From Sulfurospirillum sp. (lineage in GTDB: Bacteria; Campylobacterota; Campylobacteria; Campylobacterales; Sulfurospirillaceae): 64,000 nucleotides of DNA. Positions within the stretch are counted from its first letter, which is position 1. Each line of letters opens with the position of its first letter. A program made the position numbers and the translations under genes. The stretch spans positions 1-64,000 of the forward strand of contig JADGDR010000004.1 in NCBI GenBank assembly GCA_016744795.1, written 5' to 3'. Below, one piece after another: positions 27,215-37,481 of this stretch. The notes beneath the pieces were generated by a model. It was not told where the DNA came from, ran no database searches, and was given only the letters and a program-made list of their open reading frames with translations.

Positions 27215-27783
27215 AAAAGATAGCAGTTCTTTTTAGTGGTTCAGGTTCCAACCTAGAGAAGATTTTAGAAAATGTTCATTGTAAAATTTTTTCTACATGT
27301 AAGATAGAAATTGCATGTTTGATTTGTAACAAAAAAGATGCCTATGGAATACAAAGAGCAAAAAAATATGGTTTAGAAACGACTATAATAGAACATATAA
27401 ACTATGATGATAGAGAGAGTTTTGATAAAAAGATGGTAGAAATTATCAAAAAAAGTGGTGCTGAGCTTGTTGTATTGGCTGGATTTATGCGAATTTTAAC
27501 TCCAGAGTTTACGAAAAATGTAAATGCAATTAATCTGCACCCTTCATTGCTCCCTCTTTTTAAAGGAGCGCATGCTATTGAAGAGAGTTATAATTCAGAC
27601 ATGAAAGTAGGGGGCATTAGTATTCATTATGTAAGTGAAGAACTTGATGGCGGAGAGATTATAGAACAAGAGTGTTTTAAAAAAGAAGATGGTATGACCC
27701 TAGAAGAGTTTAGAGCAAAAATACATGCACTAGAACATAAACTTTTGCCTAAGACAATAGTAGATATACTTGATAAAAATTAA
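27205..27783 (+). CDS. purN: phosphoribosylglycinamide formyltransferase
   Basis: A 192-residue formyltransferase of purine synthesis: VLFSGSGSNLEKIL at the substrate loop, LAGFMRILTPEF, and the catalytic NLHPSLLPLFKGAHAIEES with His and Asn. It transfers formyl from 10-formyl-THF to GAR. It overlaps nnrD by ten bases and precedes thiG by 12. Confidence 0.94.
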   Translation: MVIKKIAVLFSGSGSNLEKILENVHCKIFSTCKIEIACLICNKKDAYGIQRAKKYGLETTIIEHINYDDRESFDKKMVEIIKKSGAELVVLAGFMRILTPEFTKNVNAINLHPSLLPLFKGAHAIEESYNSDMKVGGISIHYVSEELDGGEIIEQECFKKEDGMTLEEFRAKIHALEHKLLPKTIVDILDKN

Positions 27784-27795
27784 GAGGATAAATAA

Positions 27796-28587
27796 ATGAG
27801 TAACGATATTTTAAGAGTAGGTGATATAGATTTTAGTAGTAGACTTATAGTAGGAAGTGGAAAATATCCCGATTTTCAAACTACAAGGGATGCTACAATA
27901 GCAAGTGGTTCAAAACTTATAACAGTAGCGGTAAGAAGAGTTAATATAACAAATCCAAATGAAGAGAACCTTATGGATTATTTTAAAGACACAGATATTA
28001 AACTTCTTCCAAATAGTGCTGGTTGTACGACGGCTGAAGACGCTATAACTCTTTTTAGAATGGTAAGAGAAGCTACGGGCTTAAATTTGATAAAATTAGA
28101 AGTTATTGGAGATACTGCAAAAACTCTTTACCCTGATGTGATGGAAACTTTAAAAGCGTGTGAAGTTTTGGCAAAAGATGGTTTTAACATAATGACATAT
28201 ACAAATGATGATCCAATTATGGCAAAAAGACTTGAAGATGCTGGAAGTAGTGCAGTAATGCCCCTAGCCTCACCCATAGGAAGTGGTTTAGGAATTCAAA
28301 ATAGATACAATGTTCTTTTTATAAAAGAGGCTGTAAATGTTCCTGTTATAGTTGATGCAGGTATAGGATGTGCAAGTGATGCTGCTATAGCTATGGAAAT
28401 AGGAGCTGATGGTATTTTAACAAATACAGCAATAGCACAAGCAAATAATCCAATTTTAATGGCTGAAGCAATGAAACATGCTGTGTTAGCAGGGAGAAAT
28501 AGCTTCCTAGCAGGTAGAATTGCAAAAAAACCTTTTGCAACTGCTAGCTCTCCAACTGAGGGTTTAGTGGAGTTTGGACAAAAATAA
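27796..28587 (+). CDS. thiG: thiazole synthase
   Basis: A 263-residue TIM-barrel enzyme. It has the Schiff-base Lys in [37 protein letters not shown] and [30 protein letters not shown], all typical of ThiG. It makes the thiazole phosphate of thiamine from DXP, ThiS thiocarboxylate and dehydroglycine. Partners thiS, thiF and thiH are not in view. Thiamine synthesis therefore coexists with the uptake operon at 41.8-45.7 kb. The start has AGAGGA upstream. Confidence 0.95.
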   Translation: MSNDILRVGDIDFSSRLIVGSGKYPDFQTTRDATIASGSKLITVAVRRVNITNPNEENLMDYFKDTDIKLLPNSAGCTTAEDAITLFRMVREATGLNLIKLEVIGDTAKTLYPDVMETLKACEVLAKDGFNIMTYTNDDPIMAKRLEDAGSSAVMPLASPIGSGLGIQNRYNVLFIKEAVNVPVIVDAGIGCASDAAIAMEIGADGILTNTAIAQANNPILMAEAMKHAVLAGRNSFLAGRIAKKPFATASSPTEGLVEFGQK

Positions 28588-28608
28588 TCAAGAAATTTTA
28601 AATGTCTC

Positions 28609-28637
28609 TTGACAAAGAGTGATAATTTGGGTAAAAT
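28609..28637 (+). promoter_or_regulatory. sigma-70 type promoter of the tRNA cluster
   Basis: TTGACA at 28609-28614 and TAAAAT at 28632-28637 are separated by exactly 17 bases, close to the ideal housekeeping promoter. The first tRNA begins 43 bases after the -10 box. Confidence 0.75.
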
Positions 28638-28680
28638 TTCAGCCTTAAACACGGAAGCGTTTAGCTTTTATGTTGAGGTT

Positions 28681-28758
28681 CGGGGCGTAGCGCAGTCTGG
28701 TTAGCGCACCTGGTTTGGGACCAGGGGGCCGAAGGTTCGAATCCTTTCGCCCCGACCA
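28681..28758 (+). tRNA. tRNA-Pro (anticodon TGG)
   Basis: Cloverleaf with acceptor CGGGGCG/CGCCCCG, anticodon stem CCTGG/CCAGG around TTTGGGA, T-loop TTCGAAT and an encoded CCA end. First gene of a five-tRNA cluster. Confidence 0.97.
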
Positions 28759-28776
28759 TTTTTTAATTATATATAC

Positions 28777-28854
28777 GGTAGGTGTAGCTCAGTCGGTTAG
28801 AGCACCAGGTTGTGGTTCTGGGGGCCGTGGGTTCGATTCCCATCACTTACCCCA
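28777..28854 (+). tRNA. tRNA-His (anticodon GTG)
   Basis: Acceptor GTAGGTG/CACTTAC with the additional G at position -1 opposite C73, the identity feature of tRNA-His. Anticodon stem CCAGG/TCTGG around TTGTGGT. CCA is encoded. Confidence 0.97.
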
Positions 28855-28869
28855 TTTTTGTTAGGGTTT

Positions 28870-28946
28870 GCGCCCGTAGCTCAATTGGATAGAGCAACGG
28901 ACTTCGGATCCGTAGGTTGTAGGTTCGACTCCTGTCGGGCGCACCA
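28870..28946 (+). tRNA. tRNA-Arg (anticodon TCG)
   Basis: Acceptor GCGCCCG/CGGGCGC, anticodon stem ACGGA/TCCGT around CTTCGGA, T-loop TTCGACT, CCA encoded. Confidence 0.97.
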
Positions 28947-28957
28947 TTTTTTTTGAT

Positions 28958-29034
<77 letters not shown>

Positions 29035-29105
29035 CTTTTTTAGTCAGAAGTTTCGTTTTATCGAAACTTACTACCAACAGACTAAGAATATTTTATTATT
29101 GTTGT

Positions 29106-29190
29106 GCGGATGTGGTGGAATTGGTAGACACGCCAGACTTAGGATCTGGTGCTTCACGGCGTGAAAGTTCAAGTCTTTTCATCCGCACCA
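29106..29190 (+). tRNA. tRNA-Leu (anticodon TAG)
   Basis: Class II tRNA with a long variable arm (TGCTTCACGGCGT region), acceptor GCGGATG/CATCCGC, anticodon stem CCAGA/TCTGG around CTTAGGA, CCA encoded. Last gene of the cluster. Confidence 0.97.
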
Positions 29191-29199
29191 TTACTTCAA

Positions 29200-29217
29200 G
29201 CCTATAATAGGCATTTT
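29200..29217 (+). terminator. weak terminator after the tRNA cluster
   Basis: GCCTA (29200-29204) pairs with TAGGC (29208-29212), followed by ATTTTC. The rest of the 299-base gap before the chemoreceptor shows only a TATAAT (29415-29420) that may be its -10 box. Confidence 0.5.
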
Positions 29218-29489
29218 CAAAGCTTTTTAATATCATGGCTTATACTCTTGGATTTAAATTTGTTGTATTCTTGTTTAATAGTTTTAAAATATCCTATTTC
29301 AAAATAAAGTTATTGGTTGAATGCAGGCTACAAACATTAAAAAAGATGAAAATTAAAGAAAATCAATTTTACTAAATCTTAAAAAAAAATTAAACAAAAA
29401 TTAAAGATTATTATTATAATATGCTTAGATTATTTTAGTTGTGTTTTAATAACTATTAATAGCATAACTTCTTATTAAAGGGCATAAAT

Positions 29490-31430
29490 ATGACAATTAG
29501 AAAAAAACTTTTAGTATCATTCACTACTATAGTAATAACCATTGCTAGTTTAGCACTTTTTAGTACAAATGGCATAGAAAAAAATGGTGAAGGTTTTACT
29601 AATTATCGAGAGATGGCAAAAGATTCTGTACTTTCTGGGCGTGTTCAAGCAAATATGCTTATGCTTAGAATGAATGTTAAAGACTATTTAAAAACAACTT
29701 CAAAAAAAAATATAAAAGAGTTTGACAACTATTATAAGAAGACAACCAATTTTATAGATGAAGCTCTTGAAAAAATACAAAAACCTACTCGTGCTCCAAT
29801 AGTGAAAGAAATATCAAAAGATTTAATAGTTTATAAAAATGGATTTTATGATGTTGTAAAATATATGAATGATAGAAATGACATAGTTCACAATAACTTA
29901 GAAATCAACGGAAGAAAAATAGAACAACTTTTAACTTCTGTTATGAATAGTGCAGATAAAGATGGTGATAAAAGTTCCGCATTAGATACGGCAAAAGGTT
30001 TAAGAGGTCTATTGCTAGCAAGATTATATACGAATAAATATTTAGCTTCAAATGCAAATAGTGATGCACTAAGAGTAAAAGAAGAGTTTGACAAGCTAAG
30101 TGAAAATTTAACAATCATTAAGAGTGGTTTAGAAAATCCATTGAGAAGAAAACATCTAGAAAATGCAAAAGGGCTTATAGAAATATACAAAAAAGGTGTA
30201 GAAAAAATTGTAAATATTATTGAAAGTAGAAATGATATTATAAATAATAAGTTAAATATTATAGGTCCTAAGATTGGTAAGTTATCTGAAGATATTAAAT
30301 TATCTATTAAAAAAGATCAAAATACTATAGGTTCTATAGTTGCAGAACAACATTCTAGATTAATAACAATTATGAATATAATTAATAGCTTAGTAGTCTT
30401 ATTTATAATATTTTTAGCTATTTTTTTGCCAAAATCTATTGCAAGGTCACTTGAAAAAATAGAGAAAACTTCTACTGATTTGGCTCATGGAGAAGGTGAT
30501 TTAACCCAAAGATTAGAGATTACTGGGAATGATGAAATTACAACAGTAAGTCAAAACATTAATGCATTTATTCAAAAAGTTCAAATAACTGTTAAAGAGG
30601 CAAAAGAAAGCAGTGCAGAAAATAACTCTATATCTGAAGAGTTATCTCAAACATCATTTCAAATCGGTAAAAAAACAGAAGAGGAATCGAATATAGTTCA
30701 TATTGTTGCACAAAAAGGGAAAGAACTTCAAAAAGTTTTAGATAATTCAATTGCTGAAGCAAAAGAGACAAAAGAAGAGATTATGCAAACTGGATCAAAT
30801 CTAGAAATTGCAAAAGTAAAACTTTCTGAACTCTCAATTGGAGTACAAGAGAGTTCGGTAGCAGAGACACAGATGGCAGATAAGCTCCAACAATTAAGTA
30901 GTGATGCGGAACAAGTTAAAGATGTGCTAACAATAATAGCCGATATTGCAGACCAAACAAATTTACTAGCATTAAATGCAGCAATTGAGGCAGCGCGCGC
31001 TGGAGAACACGGACGAGGTTTTGCAGTAGTTGCAGATGAAGTAAGAAAACTTGCAGAACGTACACAAAAAAGTTTAGCCGAGATTAATGCAACTATAAAT
31101 GTTATTGTTCAAGCCATAGGTGACACAACTGAACAGATAACTCAAAATGCAACAAAAGCAACCATATTAGCTGATAACTCAAGCGAAGTTGAACGTGATA
31201 TTGACCAAAGTGTATATAATATGCACAATGCTATAGCTGATATAGAAAAAATAATCAATGGTTATATTAAAAATACAGATGACACAAATATAATAATCAC
31301 TGAAATAGAAAAGATAAATGATCTTTCAAGTGATAACGCAAGAAGCGTAGAAGAAATAGCAGGTGCTGCTGGCCATATGTCACAGATGAGTGCAAAACTA
31401 TCTAATTTACTTGAACAATACAAAGCATAA
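29490..31430 (+). CDS. methyl-accepting chemotaxis protein
   Basis: A 646-residue chemoreceptor. A first membrane segment at residues about 7-24, a helical periplasmic ligand domain to about residue 290, a second membrane segment ([18 protein letters not shown]), a HAMP domain with [19 protein letters not shown], then the signalling hairpin with the conserved tip [20 protein letters not shown] followed by [20 protein letters not shown]. Ligand is unknown. No CheR-binding pentapeptide is seen at the C-terminus. It is monocistronic. Confidence 0.93.
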   Translation: MTIRKKLLVSFTTIVITIASLALFSTNGIEKNGEGFTNYREMAKDSVLSGRVQANMLMLRMNVKDYLKTTSKKNIKEFDNYYKKTTNFIDEALEKIQKPTRAPIVKEISKDLIVYKNGFYDVVKYMNDRNDIVHNNLEINGRKIEQLLTSVMNSADKDGDKSSALDTAKGLRGLLLARLYTNKYLASNANSDALRVKEEFDKLSENLTIIKSGLENPLRRKHLENAKGLIEIYKKGVEKIVNIIESRNDIINNKLNIIGPKIGKLSEDIKLSIKKDQNTIGSIVAEQHSRLITIMNIINSLVVLFIIFLAIFLPKSIARSLEKIEKTSTDLAHGEGDLTQRLEITGNDEITTVSQNINAFIQKVQITVKEAKESSAENNSISEELSQTSFQIGKKTEEESNIVHIVAQKGKELQKVLDNSIAEAKETKEEIMQTGSNLEIAKVKLSELSIGVQESSVAETQMADKLQQLSSDAEQVKDVLTIIADIADQTNLLALNAAIEAARAGEHGRGFAVVADEVRKLAERTQKSLAEINATINVIVQAIGDTTEQITQNATKATILADNSSEVERDIDQSVYNMHNAIADIEKIINGYIKNTDDTNIIITEIEKINDLSSDNARSVEEIAGAAGHMSQMSAKLSNLLEQYKA

Positions 31431-31868
31431 TAAACTTATATGCAGAAGTAAGTGAATTTTTAACCAAAAGTTGACCGCAATTACATAGTAGCACTTTCAG
31501 TACTAATACTAAATGTATAAATTGTTATAACTGCGATATAGTAGAGTTATATTTAATATAATATAGATATTTGTGATGGTTAAAACAAAATAAAATCTCC
31601 TTTTAGTACCTTTCCTTTACACCAATAGAAGTAAGCTTTTACATGGTTGATTTTTTCCTGAGTTATTCAGCAATAAAGTTATTTTTTCAAAAAACTAATA
31701 TGTTAGATTGAAATATAAGCTTAGATAAATGTAAAAAATTCTATAATTGAAATAGTTTTAGTTTTGGATCTTAAGATTTTATATATTTTAGGTATAAAAT
31801 TATTTTAATTTTGTTAAAAATTTAGTTTATTCATTATATTGAATGAACTATCGAGGAGTTTATTAATT
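31431..31868. other. gene-free region before the glucarate island
   Basis: No coding frame or RNA is recognised in 438 bases. ATCTTAAGAT at about 31770-31780 and an imperfect palindrome TTCATTATATTGAATGAA at about 31829-31847 lie in the presumed gudD promoter zone and could be operator sites for the GntR regulator at 39640. A TTG-initiated extension of gudD at 31839 is considered unlikely. Confidence 0.45.
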
Positions 31869-33212
31869 ATGTCTACAAAAAATATTTCCGGAATACCGGT
31901 TATAACTGAACTACAAGTTATCCCTGTTGCAGGGTATGACAGTATGTTGCTCAACCTTAGTGGAGCTCATGGCCCTTTTTTTACTAGAAATATTGTGATA
32001 CTTACAGATAGTTCTGGTAATACTGGAGTGGGAGAAGTTCCAGGTGGAGAAAAAATAACGAAAACATTAGAGGCTACAAAAGATTATGTTATTGGAACCA
32101 GCATAGGATTATATAAAAATACATTAAAAGTTGTGCAAAAACAATTTGATAACCCTGATGATGTAAGAGGATCACAAACATTTGATCTTAGAACAACAAT
32201 ACATGTTGTTACAGCTATAGAAGCTGCATTATTAGATTTATTAGGCAAACATTTAAATGTACCTGCTTGTGCATTGTTAGGTGATGGACAAGTTAGAGAT
32301 AAAGCACTGGTATTAGGTTACCTTTTTTATGTAGGTGATCCTGATAAAGCAGATTTACCATATTTAAGAGAAAAAGATTCTGATTGTGAATGGTATAGAA
32401 TTCGTAGAGAAGAAGCTTTGAGCTCAGAATCAATTGTTAAATTAGCAGAGGTTTCAAAAGCAAAATATGGATTTAATGATTTTAAATTAAAAGGTGGAGT
32501 ACTATCAGCTAAAGAAGAAGCTAAAGCTGTACGCACTTTAAAACAAAAATTTCCTGATGCAAGAATAACCTTGGATCCAAATGGGGGATGGTTATTAAAA
32601 GAAGCAGTGGAAGTTGCAAATAGCTTAAAAGGTGTTTTAGCTTATTGTGAAGATCCTTGTGGAGCAGAAGGAAGATTTTCTGGAAGAGAGATTATGTCAG
32701 AATTTAAAAAACAAACAGGATTTCTAACCGCTACAAATATGATTGCTACTGATTGGAGAGAGATGGCTCATACAATAGCACTTAATTCAGTAGATATACC
32801 TTTAGCTGACCCTCATTTTTGGACAATGTCTGGTTCTGTAAGAGTTGGACAAATGTGTAATGATTTTGGATTAACTTGGGGATCACATTCAAATAACCAT
32901 TTTGACATATCATTAGCAATGCTTACACATGTAGCTTGTGCAGTACCTGGTAATGTTACGGCAATAGATACTCACTGGATTTGGCAAGAAGGTGTAGATA
33001 GACTAACTGTAGAATCTCCAAAAATAGAAGAAGGATATATAAAAATACCTGATAAACCAGGTCTTGGTATAGAAATTGATATGGAACAAGTAAAAAAAGC
33101 ACACGAATTATATAAAAAAGAATGTCTCGGAGCAAGAGATGATTCAATGGCTATGCAATACTTAATTCCAAGTTGGAAGTTTAATAATAAACGTCCATGT
33201 CTAGTACGTTAA
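31869..33212 (+). CDS. gudD: D-glucarate dehydratase
   Basis: A 447-residue enolase-superfamily enzyme, the size of E. coli GudD. Evidence: [20 protein letters not shown] at the substrate cap, the Lys pair FKLKGG, metal ligands in LDPNGGW, CEDPCG and the TNMIATDW segment, and the catalytic His in [10 protein letters not shown]. It dehydrates glucarate to 5-dehydro-4-deoxyglucarate. The ATG at 31869 is chosen with GAGGAG 12 bases before it; an in-frame TTG at 31839 would add ten residues. It begins an operon of seven or eight genes for glucarate use. Confidence 0.95.
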   Translation: MSTKNISGIPVITELQVIPVAGYDSMLLNLSGAHGPFFTRNIVILTDSSGNTGVGEVPGGEKITKTLEATKDYVIGTSIGLYKNTLKVVQKQFDNPDDVRGSQTFDLRTTIHVVTAIEAALLDLLGKHLNVPACALLGDGQVRDKALVLGYLFYVGDPDKADLPYLREKDSDCEWYRIRREEALSSESIVKLAEVSKAKYGFNDFKLKGGVLSAKEEAKAVRTLKQKFPDARITLDPNGGWLLKEAVEVANSLKGVLAYCEDPCGAEGRFSGREIMSEFKKQTGFLTATNMIATDWREMAHTIALNSVDIPLADPHFWTMSGSVRVGQMCNDFGLTWGSHSNNHFDISLAMLTHVACAVPGNVTAIDTHWIWQEGVDRLTVESPKIEEGYIKIPDKPGLGIEIDMEQVKKAHELYKKECLGARDDSMAMQYLIPSWKFNNKRPCLVR

Positions 33213-33228
33213 AAATATAGGAAATTTT

Positions 33229-34128
33229 ATGGATACAAATTTTATTCATGGTGTCATTACCCCAATTATTACACCTACTACTTCAGAAGATAGAGTTAAT
33301 GAGACTTGTTTAGGAGAAATTGTTGAACATGTTATAGCTGGAGGAGTTCATGGGATACTAGTACTTGGGAGTAATGGAGAGTTTTATGGCTTGGAGCGTG
33401 AAGAGCAAGAGAGAGCAGCAGTTATTACGATTGAAAAAGCAGCACAAAGAGTTCCAGTTTATTTGGGAATTGCAGATATTACAACTAGAGAGTGCGTTCG
33501 TTGGGCAAAACAGGCTGAAAAAATGGGAGCAAATGCTATTTCTATTTTACATCCTATGTTTCTCAGTCCAAGTGATGAGGAACTTTATCAACATTTTAAG
33601 GATGTTGCAGAAGCAACTCCTTTACCCGTATTGCTTTACAATAATCCTGATAGGATGTGTTGTGGTCTTTCAGTTAATTTAGTTGAGAGATTGGCAGATA
33701 TTCCGAATATAGTAGGAATTAAAGAGAGTAGTGGTGATATGACACTAACTGCTGAACTGATTAGAAGAACAAGAGATAAAGATTTCAAAGTGATAGCTGG
33801 TCGAGACATTCTTATTTTAAGTTCTTTGGTCTATGGTGGTGTTGGAGCTGTGGCAAGTTCGTCTAATGTTGTTCCTAAATTGGTTGTTGAAATTTATAAT
33901 AAATTTAAAGCAGGTGATTTTCAGGGTGCACTTGAAGCTCAGTATCGTTTAGCTCCAATGCGAATGGCTTATAACCTTGCTAGTTTCCCTGTGGTAACAA
34001 AGGATTATATGCGATTACTTGGCTTTGATGTTGGAGAACCAATACTACCAAATACTCGTAGTAATCCAGAAAATATGGCTAAGTTACAGGTATTGTTAGA
34101 TGAATTAGGTGCAAAAAAACTGGTTTAG
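33229..34128 (+). CDS. DapA-family aldolase, probable 5-dehydro-4-deoxyglucarate aldolase
   Basis: A 299-residue member of the DapA/N-acetylneuraminate lyase family. The GSNGEFYGL substrate loop, Tyr of VLLYNNP and the Schiff-base Lys of VGIKESSGD are present. The family includes KDG aldolases and the decarboxylating dehydratase KdgD. Because garR and garK follow and no semialdehyde dehydrogenase is present, the protein probably cleaves 5-dehydro-4-deoxyglucarate to pyruvate and tartronate semialdehyde, replacing GarL. The function comes from context; the family is certain. Confidence 0.8.
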   Translation: MDTNFIHGVITPIITPTTSEDRVNETCLGEIVEHVIAGGVHGILVLGSNGEFYGLEREEQERAAVITIEKAAQRVPVYLGIADITTRECVRWAKQAEKMGANAISILHPMFLSPSDEELYQHFKDVAEATPLPVLLYNNPDRMCCGLSVNLVERLADIPNIVGIKESSGDMTLTAELIRRTRDKDFKVIAGRDILILSSLVYGGVGAVASSSNVVPKLVVEIYNKFKAGDFQGALEAQYRLAPMRMAYNLASFPVVTKDYMRLLGFDVGEPILPNTRSNPENMAKLQVLLDELGAKKLV

Positions 34129-34162
34129 TCGGCTTTATAATTTTAAAAATGAAGGAAAAATA

Positions 34163-35047
34163 ATGAAAATTGGATTTATAGGACTTGGAATCATGGGGAA
34201 ACCTATGAGTAAAAATTTACTTAAAGCAGGATATGATCTTGTTGTTATGAATAGAAGTAAGGGGCCCGTTGAAGAGTTAATAGCTGCTGGTGCAACTGCT
34301 GCTACTACAATAAAGGAACTTGCACAGCAGACAGATATTATTATTACAATGTTACCAAATTCACCACAAGTTAAACAGGTTATTTTAGGCGAAGGTGGAG
34401 TTATTGAAAGTATTAAGTCTGGTAGTATAGTTATTGATATGAGCTCAATTGCTCCACTAGCTAGCCAAGAAATTTCAAAAGAATTAGCGAAAAAAGGTGT
34501 TGAGATGATTGATGCTCCTGTTAGTGGTGGTGAGCCTAAAGCAATCGATGCTACTTTGTCAGTAATGGTTGGTGGAAATAAAGAGATTTTTGATAAATGT
34601 TATGACGTTATGAAATCTATGGCGTGTTCTGTTGTTTACACTGGTAAAATTGGTGCAGGAAATACGACAAAATTAGCAAATCAAATCATAGTTGCATTAA
34701 ATATTGCTGCCATGTCAGAAGCGTTAGTTCTTGCAACTAAAGCAGGTGTAGAACCAGAATTAGTTTTTCAAGCAATTCGTGGTGGATTGGCAGGGAGTAC
34801 TGTTTTAGATGCTAAGGCTCCACTTGTAATGGATAGAAAATTTGATCCTGGTTTCCGAATTAATCTGCATATTAAAGATTTGCAAAATGCATTGGACACT
34901 GCACATGAACTTGGTGTACCGATTCAACTTACTGCAGGGGTTATGGAGATTATGCAAGCAATGAAATCTGATGGTTTAGATCATCTAGATCATGGTGCAT
35001 TAGTCCAATATTATGAAAAATTAGCAAATGTTGAAGTTAAACGATAA
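34163..35047 (+). CDS. garR: tartronate semialdehyde reductase
   Basis: A 294-residue beta-hydroxyacid dehydrogenase: Rossmann GFIGLGIMGKPMSKNLLKAG at the N-terminus, substrate motif DAPVSGGEPKA, catalytic Lys in GAGNTTKLANQII, and the late KDLQNALD. It reduces tartronate semialdehyde to D-glycerate with NAD(P)H. ATG 34163 is used, after AAGGAAAAA, although the frame stays open to 34109 inside the upstream gene. It lies between the aldolase and glycerate kinase genes, which fixes its role. Confidence 0.92.
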   Translation: MKIGFIGLGIMGKPMSKNLLKAGYDLVVMNRSKGPVEELIAAGATAATTIKELAQQTDIIITMLPNSPQVKQVILGEGGVIESIKSGSIVIDMSSIAPLASQEISKELAKKGVEMIDAPVSGGEPKAIDATLSVMVGGNKEIFDKCYDVMKSMACSVVYTGKIGAGNTTKLANQIIVALNIAAMSEALVLATKAGVEPELVFQAIRGGLAGSTVLDAKAPLVMDRKFDPGFRINLHIKDLQNALDTAHELGVPIQLTAGVMEIMQAMKSDGLDHLDHGALVQYYEKLANVEVKR

Positions 35048-35112
35048 TTTAAAATTTACAGAAGTATTTTACCACATGGTATTGCAAATACCTGTGGAAT
35101 AAGGTTGAGAGA

Positions 35113-36273
35113 ATGAAAATTATTATTGCCCCTGATTCTTTTAAGGAAAGCCTAACCTCTATTGAGGTTGCAACGGCGATTGAATTTGGTTTTAAAAAAG
35201 TCTATCCAAACGCTATATTTACTAAACTTCCGATTGCAGATGGGGGCGAAGGAACTGTTGAGGCACTTATAATTGCGACAGGAGGACATAAAGTTACTAC
35301 AAATGTTGTTGGACCACTAGGTGATAGAATTAAATCTTTTTATGGTGTATGTGGAGATGGTTTGACAGCAGTAATTGAAATGGCAGCTTCTAGTGGTTTG
35401 GATCTTGTTTCAATAGAAGAGCGAAATCCCCTTATTACAACTAGTTATGGCACAGGAGAACTAATCAAAATGGCTTTAGATTCAGGTTATCGCAAGTTTA
35501 TTATTGGGATTGGTGGAAGTGCAACTAATGATGCTGGAGCAGGAATGCTTCAAGCTCTTGGTGTTCAATTGCTTGACAAAAATAGCAAAGAGATTGGGTT
35601 TGGTGGTGAAAATCTTGCAGATTTGGCAAAGATTGATATCAGTGGGATTGATCCAAGGTTAGAAGAATCTAAAATTGAAGTTGCCTGTGATGTTAATAAT
35701 CCTCTTACTGGACATTGTGGTGCATCAGCAGTTTTTGCTCCTCAAAAAGGTGCGACACCGCAGATGGCTCAAATTCTAGATAATTGCTTGTGTCATTTTG
35801 TAAATATAGTAAAACGTGATCTTTGCAAAGAAATCGATAAGCAGCCTGGAGCTGGAGCTGCTGGAGGAATGGGTGCAGCTTTACAATCTTTTTTAAATGC
35901 ACAGTTACGTTCTGGGATTGAAATTGTTATTGAGCATACTAAGTTTAGAGATTTGGTGCAAGATGCCAATCTTGTTATTACAGGTGAAGGACGTATTGAT
36001 GGTCAATCTATTCTTGGCAAGGCTCCAGTTGGTATTGCTAAAATAGCCAGTGAGTATGATGTACCAGTAATTGCTTTTGCAGGTAGTCTAGGTTCTGATT
36101 CTTATGTTGTTAAGAATCATGGTATAAATGCAGTTTTTAGCGTTGTTAATAGTCCTTGTACCTTAAAGGATGCCTTAACTAATGCGATACAAAATGTTCG
36201 TTTAACGGCTGAAAATGTAGCTTCTGTTATTGAGTTGACAAGTAATTTTTCTGATTTAAAACATAAAATATAA
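35113..36273 (+). CDS. garK: glycerate kinase
   Basis: A 386-residue GarK-type kinase. Features: IIAPDSFKESLTSIEVA at the start, LPIADGGEGTVEAL, GIGGSATNDAGAGMLQALG, GAGAAGGMGAALQSFL and ITGEGRIDGQSILGKAP. It phosphorylates glycerate to 2-phosphoglycerate, feeding central carbon metabolism. It ends the catabolic part of the operon; a short hairpin (TGATAT 36287-36292 with ATATCA 36304-36309) follows before the transporter genes. Confidence 0.93.
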   Translation: MKIIIAPDSFKESLTSIEVATAIEFGFKKVYPNAIFTKLPIADGGEGTVEALIIATGGHKVTTNVVGPLGDRIKSFYGVCGDGLTAVIEMAASSGLDLVSIEERNPLITTSYGTGELIKMALDSGYRKFIIGIGGSATNDAGAGMLQALGVQLLDKNSKEIGFGGENLADLAKIDISGIDPRLEESKIEVACDVNNPLTGHCGASAVFAPQKGATPQMAQILDNCLCHFVNIVKRDLCKEIDKQPGAGAAGGMGAALQSFLNAQLRSGIEIVIEHTKFRDLVQDANLVITGEGRIDGQSILGKAPVGIAKIASEYDVPVIAFAGSLGSDSYVVKNHGINAVFSVVNSPCTLKDALTNAIQNVRLTAENVASVIELTSNFSDLKHKI

Positions 36274-36355
36274 AATGTTAAGATATTGATATATTATATT
36301 GACATATCAGTTTAATTTAGTTAAAGTTATGTATTATTAAACAAAAGGAGAAAAG

Positions 36356-37405
36356 ATGTTTAAATTAATGGTGAAGAAGGGTGCTTTTTTAGCAGCTGGA
36401 TTAATGATTTTATCTGCTAGTAATGCACTTGCCTCAGATAGTGTGATAAAAGGAAATCTAAGAATAGTTATTGGTTCAAAATCGACGGGTGGCGATACAT
36501 ACCAAAACTCAAGTATTGTTGCCAATGCTTTGGCAAAAAAACTAGGTATTAATGTTAAAGTTGATGCTGTTGGTAGTAGTGCAGGTTTTAAGGCAGTTGA
36601 TAGAGCTGGTGTTAAAGGTAATACAATTATGATATTCCATGATCAAGCGTATCTTGGATATTTATATGGTAAAAAAGGTTATTTTGATATATTTAATAAA
36701 TATATTATTGGTCCCTCAATTGCAATAAACCCAGGTAATGCTTACTTGGTTCCTAAAAATTCTCCATATCAAACAGCTGAAGATATAATTAATGCCTGTG
36801 GAAATGGAACGAAAGTTCGTGTAGCTATTCAACCTGGTGGGGTATCCGAAATTGGATATACAGCTTTAAAAAATGCAGTTAGTATTATATATCCTGGTAA
36901 AGAGAAAAACTTAGTAGCAGTAAATACAGGCTCTCAGTCAATGAAAAATCAATTATTATTTGATGGACAAGCTGATGTTATAAATGGTTCTGTTCAAGCT
37001 AATGAACAATATACAAGGCTTCCAGAAGAAGATCAAAAAGCAATGAGATTTGTATGGTTAACTGCAAGAAAAAACACTATTAATCAAGCTCCAAAAGCTG
37101 GTATGGGTGCAACTTCAAGAGATCAGTTACTTAAGTTTGTAGATCCAATAACAAATGTACCACTTGATAAAACAACTAATTTCACTTTTGATAAAGAATT
37201 CTTTTTCTTATATAACAAAGGATTAGATCCTAAAATTATTGCTGAAATCGATAACGCTTTAACTGAAATTTTTGCTTCCGGAGAGATTCAAAAAACTCAG
37301 AAAAAATCATTCTTTATTCCTGATTTTATGCCTTCAAAAGAAGCAGAAGTCTATTTTAAAGATAAGATGGAAAGATATAAAATAATTATTAATAGTATGC
37401 AATAA
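36356..37405 (+). CDS. TctC-family periplasmic binding protein
   Basis: A 349-residue exported protein: signal peptide ending at NALASDS, then a Bug/TctC fold with IGSKSTGGDTYQNSSIVANALAKKL and later VRVAIQPGGVSEIGYTALKN. It is the solute receptor of the tripartite tricarboxylate transporter encoded with the next two genes. The substrate is inferred to be glucarate or galactarate from the operon. AAAGGAG precedes the ATG. A strong intercistronic hairpin follows. Confidence 0.85.
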   Translation: MFKLMVKKGAFLAAGLMILSASNALASDSVIKGNLRIVIGSKSTGGDTYQNSSIVANALAKKLGINVKVDAVGSSAGFKAVDRAGVKGNTIMIFHDQAYLGYLYGKKGYFDIFNKYIIGPSIAINPGNAYLVPKNSPYQTAEDIINACGNGTKVRVAIQPGGVSEIGYTALKNAVSIIYPGKEKNLVAVNTGSQSMKNQLLFDGQADVINGSVQANEQYTRLPEEDQKAMRFVWLTARKNTINQAPKAGMGATSRDQLLKFVDPITNVPLDKTTNFTFDKEFFFLYNKGLDPKIIAEIDNALTEIFASGEIQKTQKKSFFIPDFMPSKEAEVYFKDKMERYKIIINSMQ

Positions 37406-37426
37406 TTTTTCATCTAAAACAAATAG

Positions 37427-37454
37427 AGCAAGCAATCTTTTATGATTGCTTGCT
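37427..37454 (+). promoter_or_regulatory. intercistronic stem-loop between the binding-protein and TctB genes
   Basis: AGCAAGCAATC (37427-37437) pairs perfectly with GATTGCTTGCT (37444-37454) around TTTTAT. No U-run follows, so it is more likely an mRNA-stabilising or processing element that lets the binding protein be made in excess, as in other transporter operons. Confidence 0.6.
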
Positions 37455-37481
37455 ATTAAATAAGTTAACAAAGGAATTTTC

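Noticed and set aside
29049-29068. Hairpin AGTTTCG/CGAAACT between tRNA-Arg and tRNA-Leu as a terminator
   Set aside because: It is not followed by a U-run and tRNA-Leu has no clear own promoter; a processing hairpin is more likely.
33229-34128. Annotation as dihydrodipicolinate synthase DapA or KdgD
   Set aside because: Lysine synthesis does not fit the operon, and KdgD would need a semialdehyde dehydrogenase that is absent while garR and garK are present.
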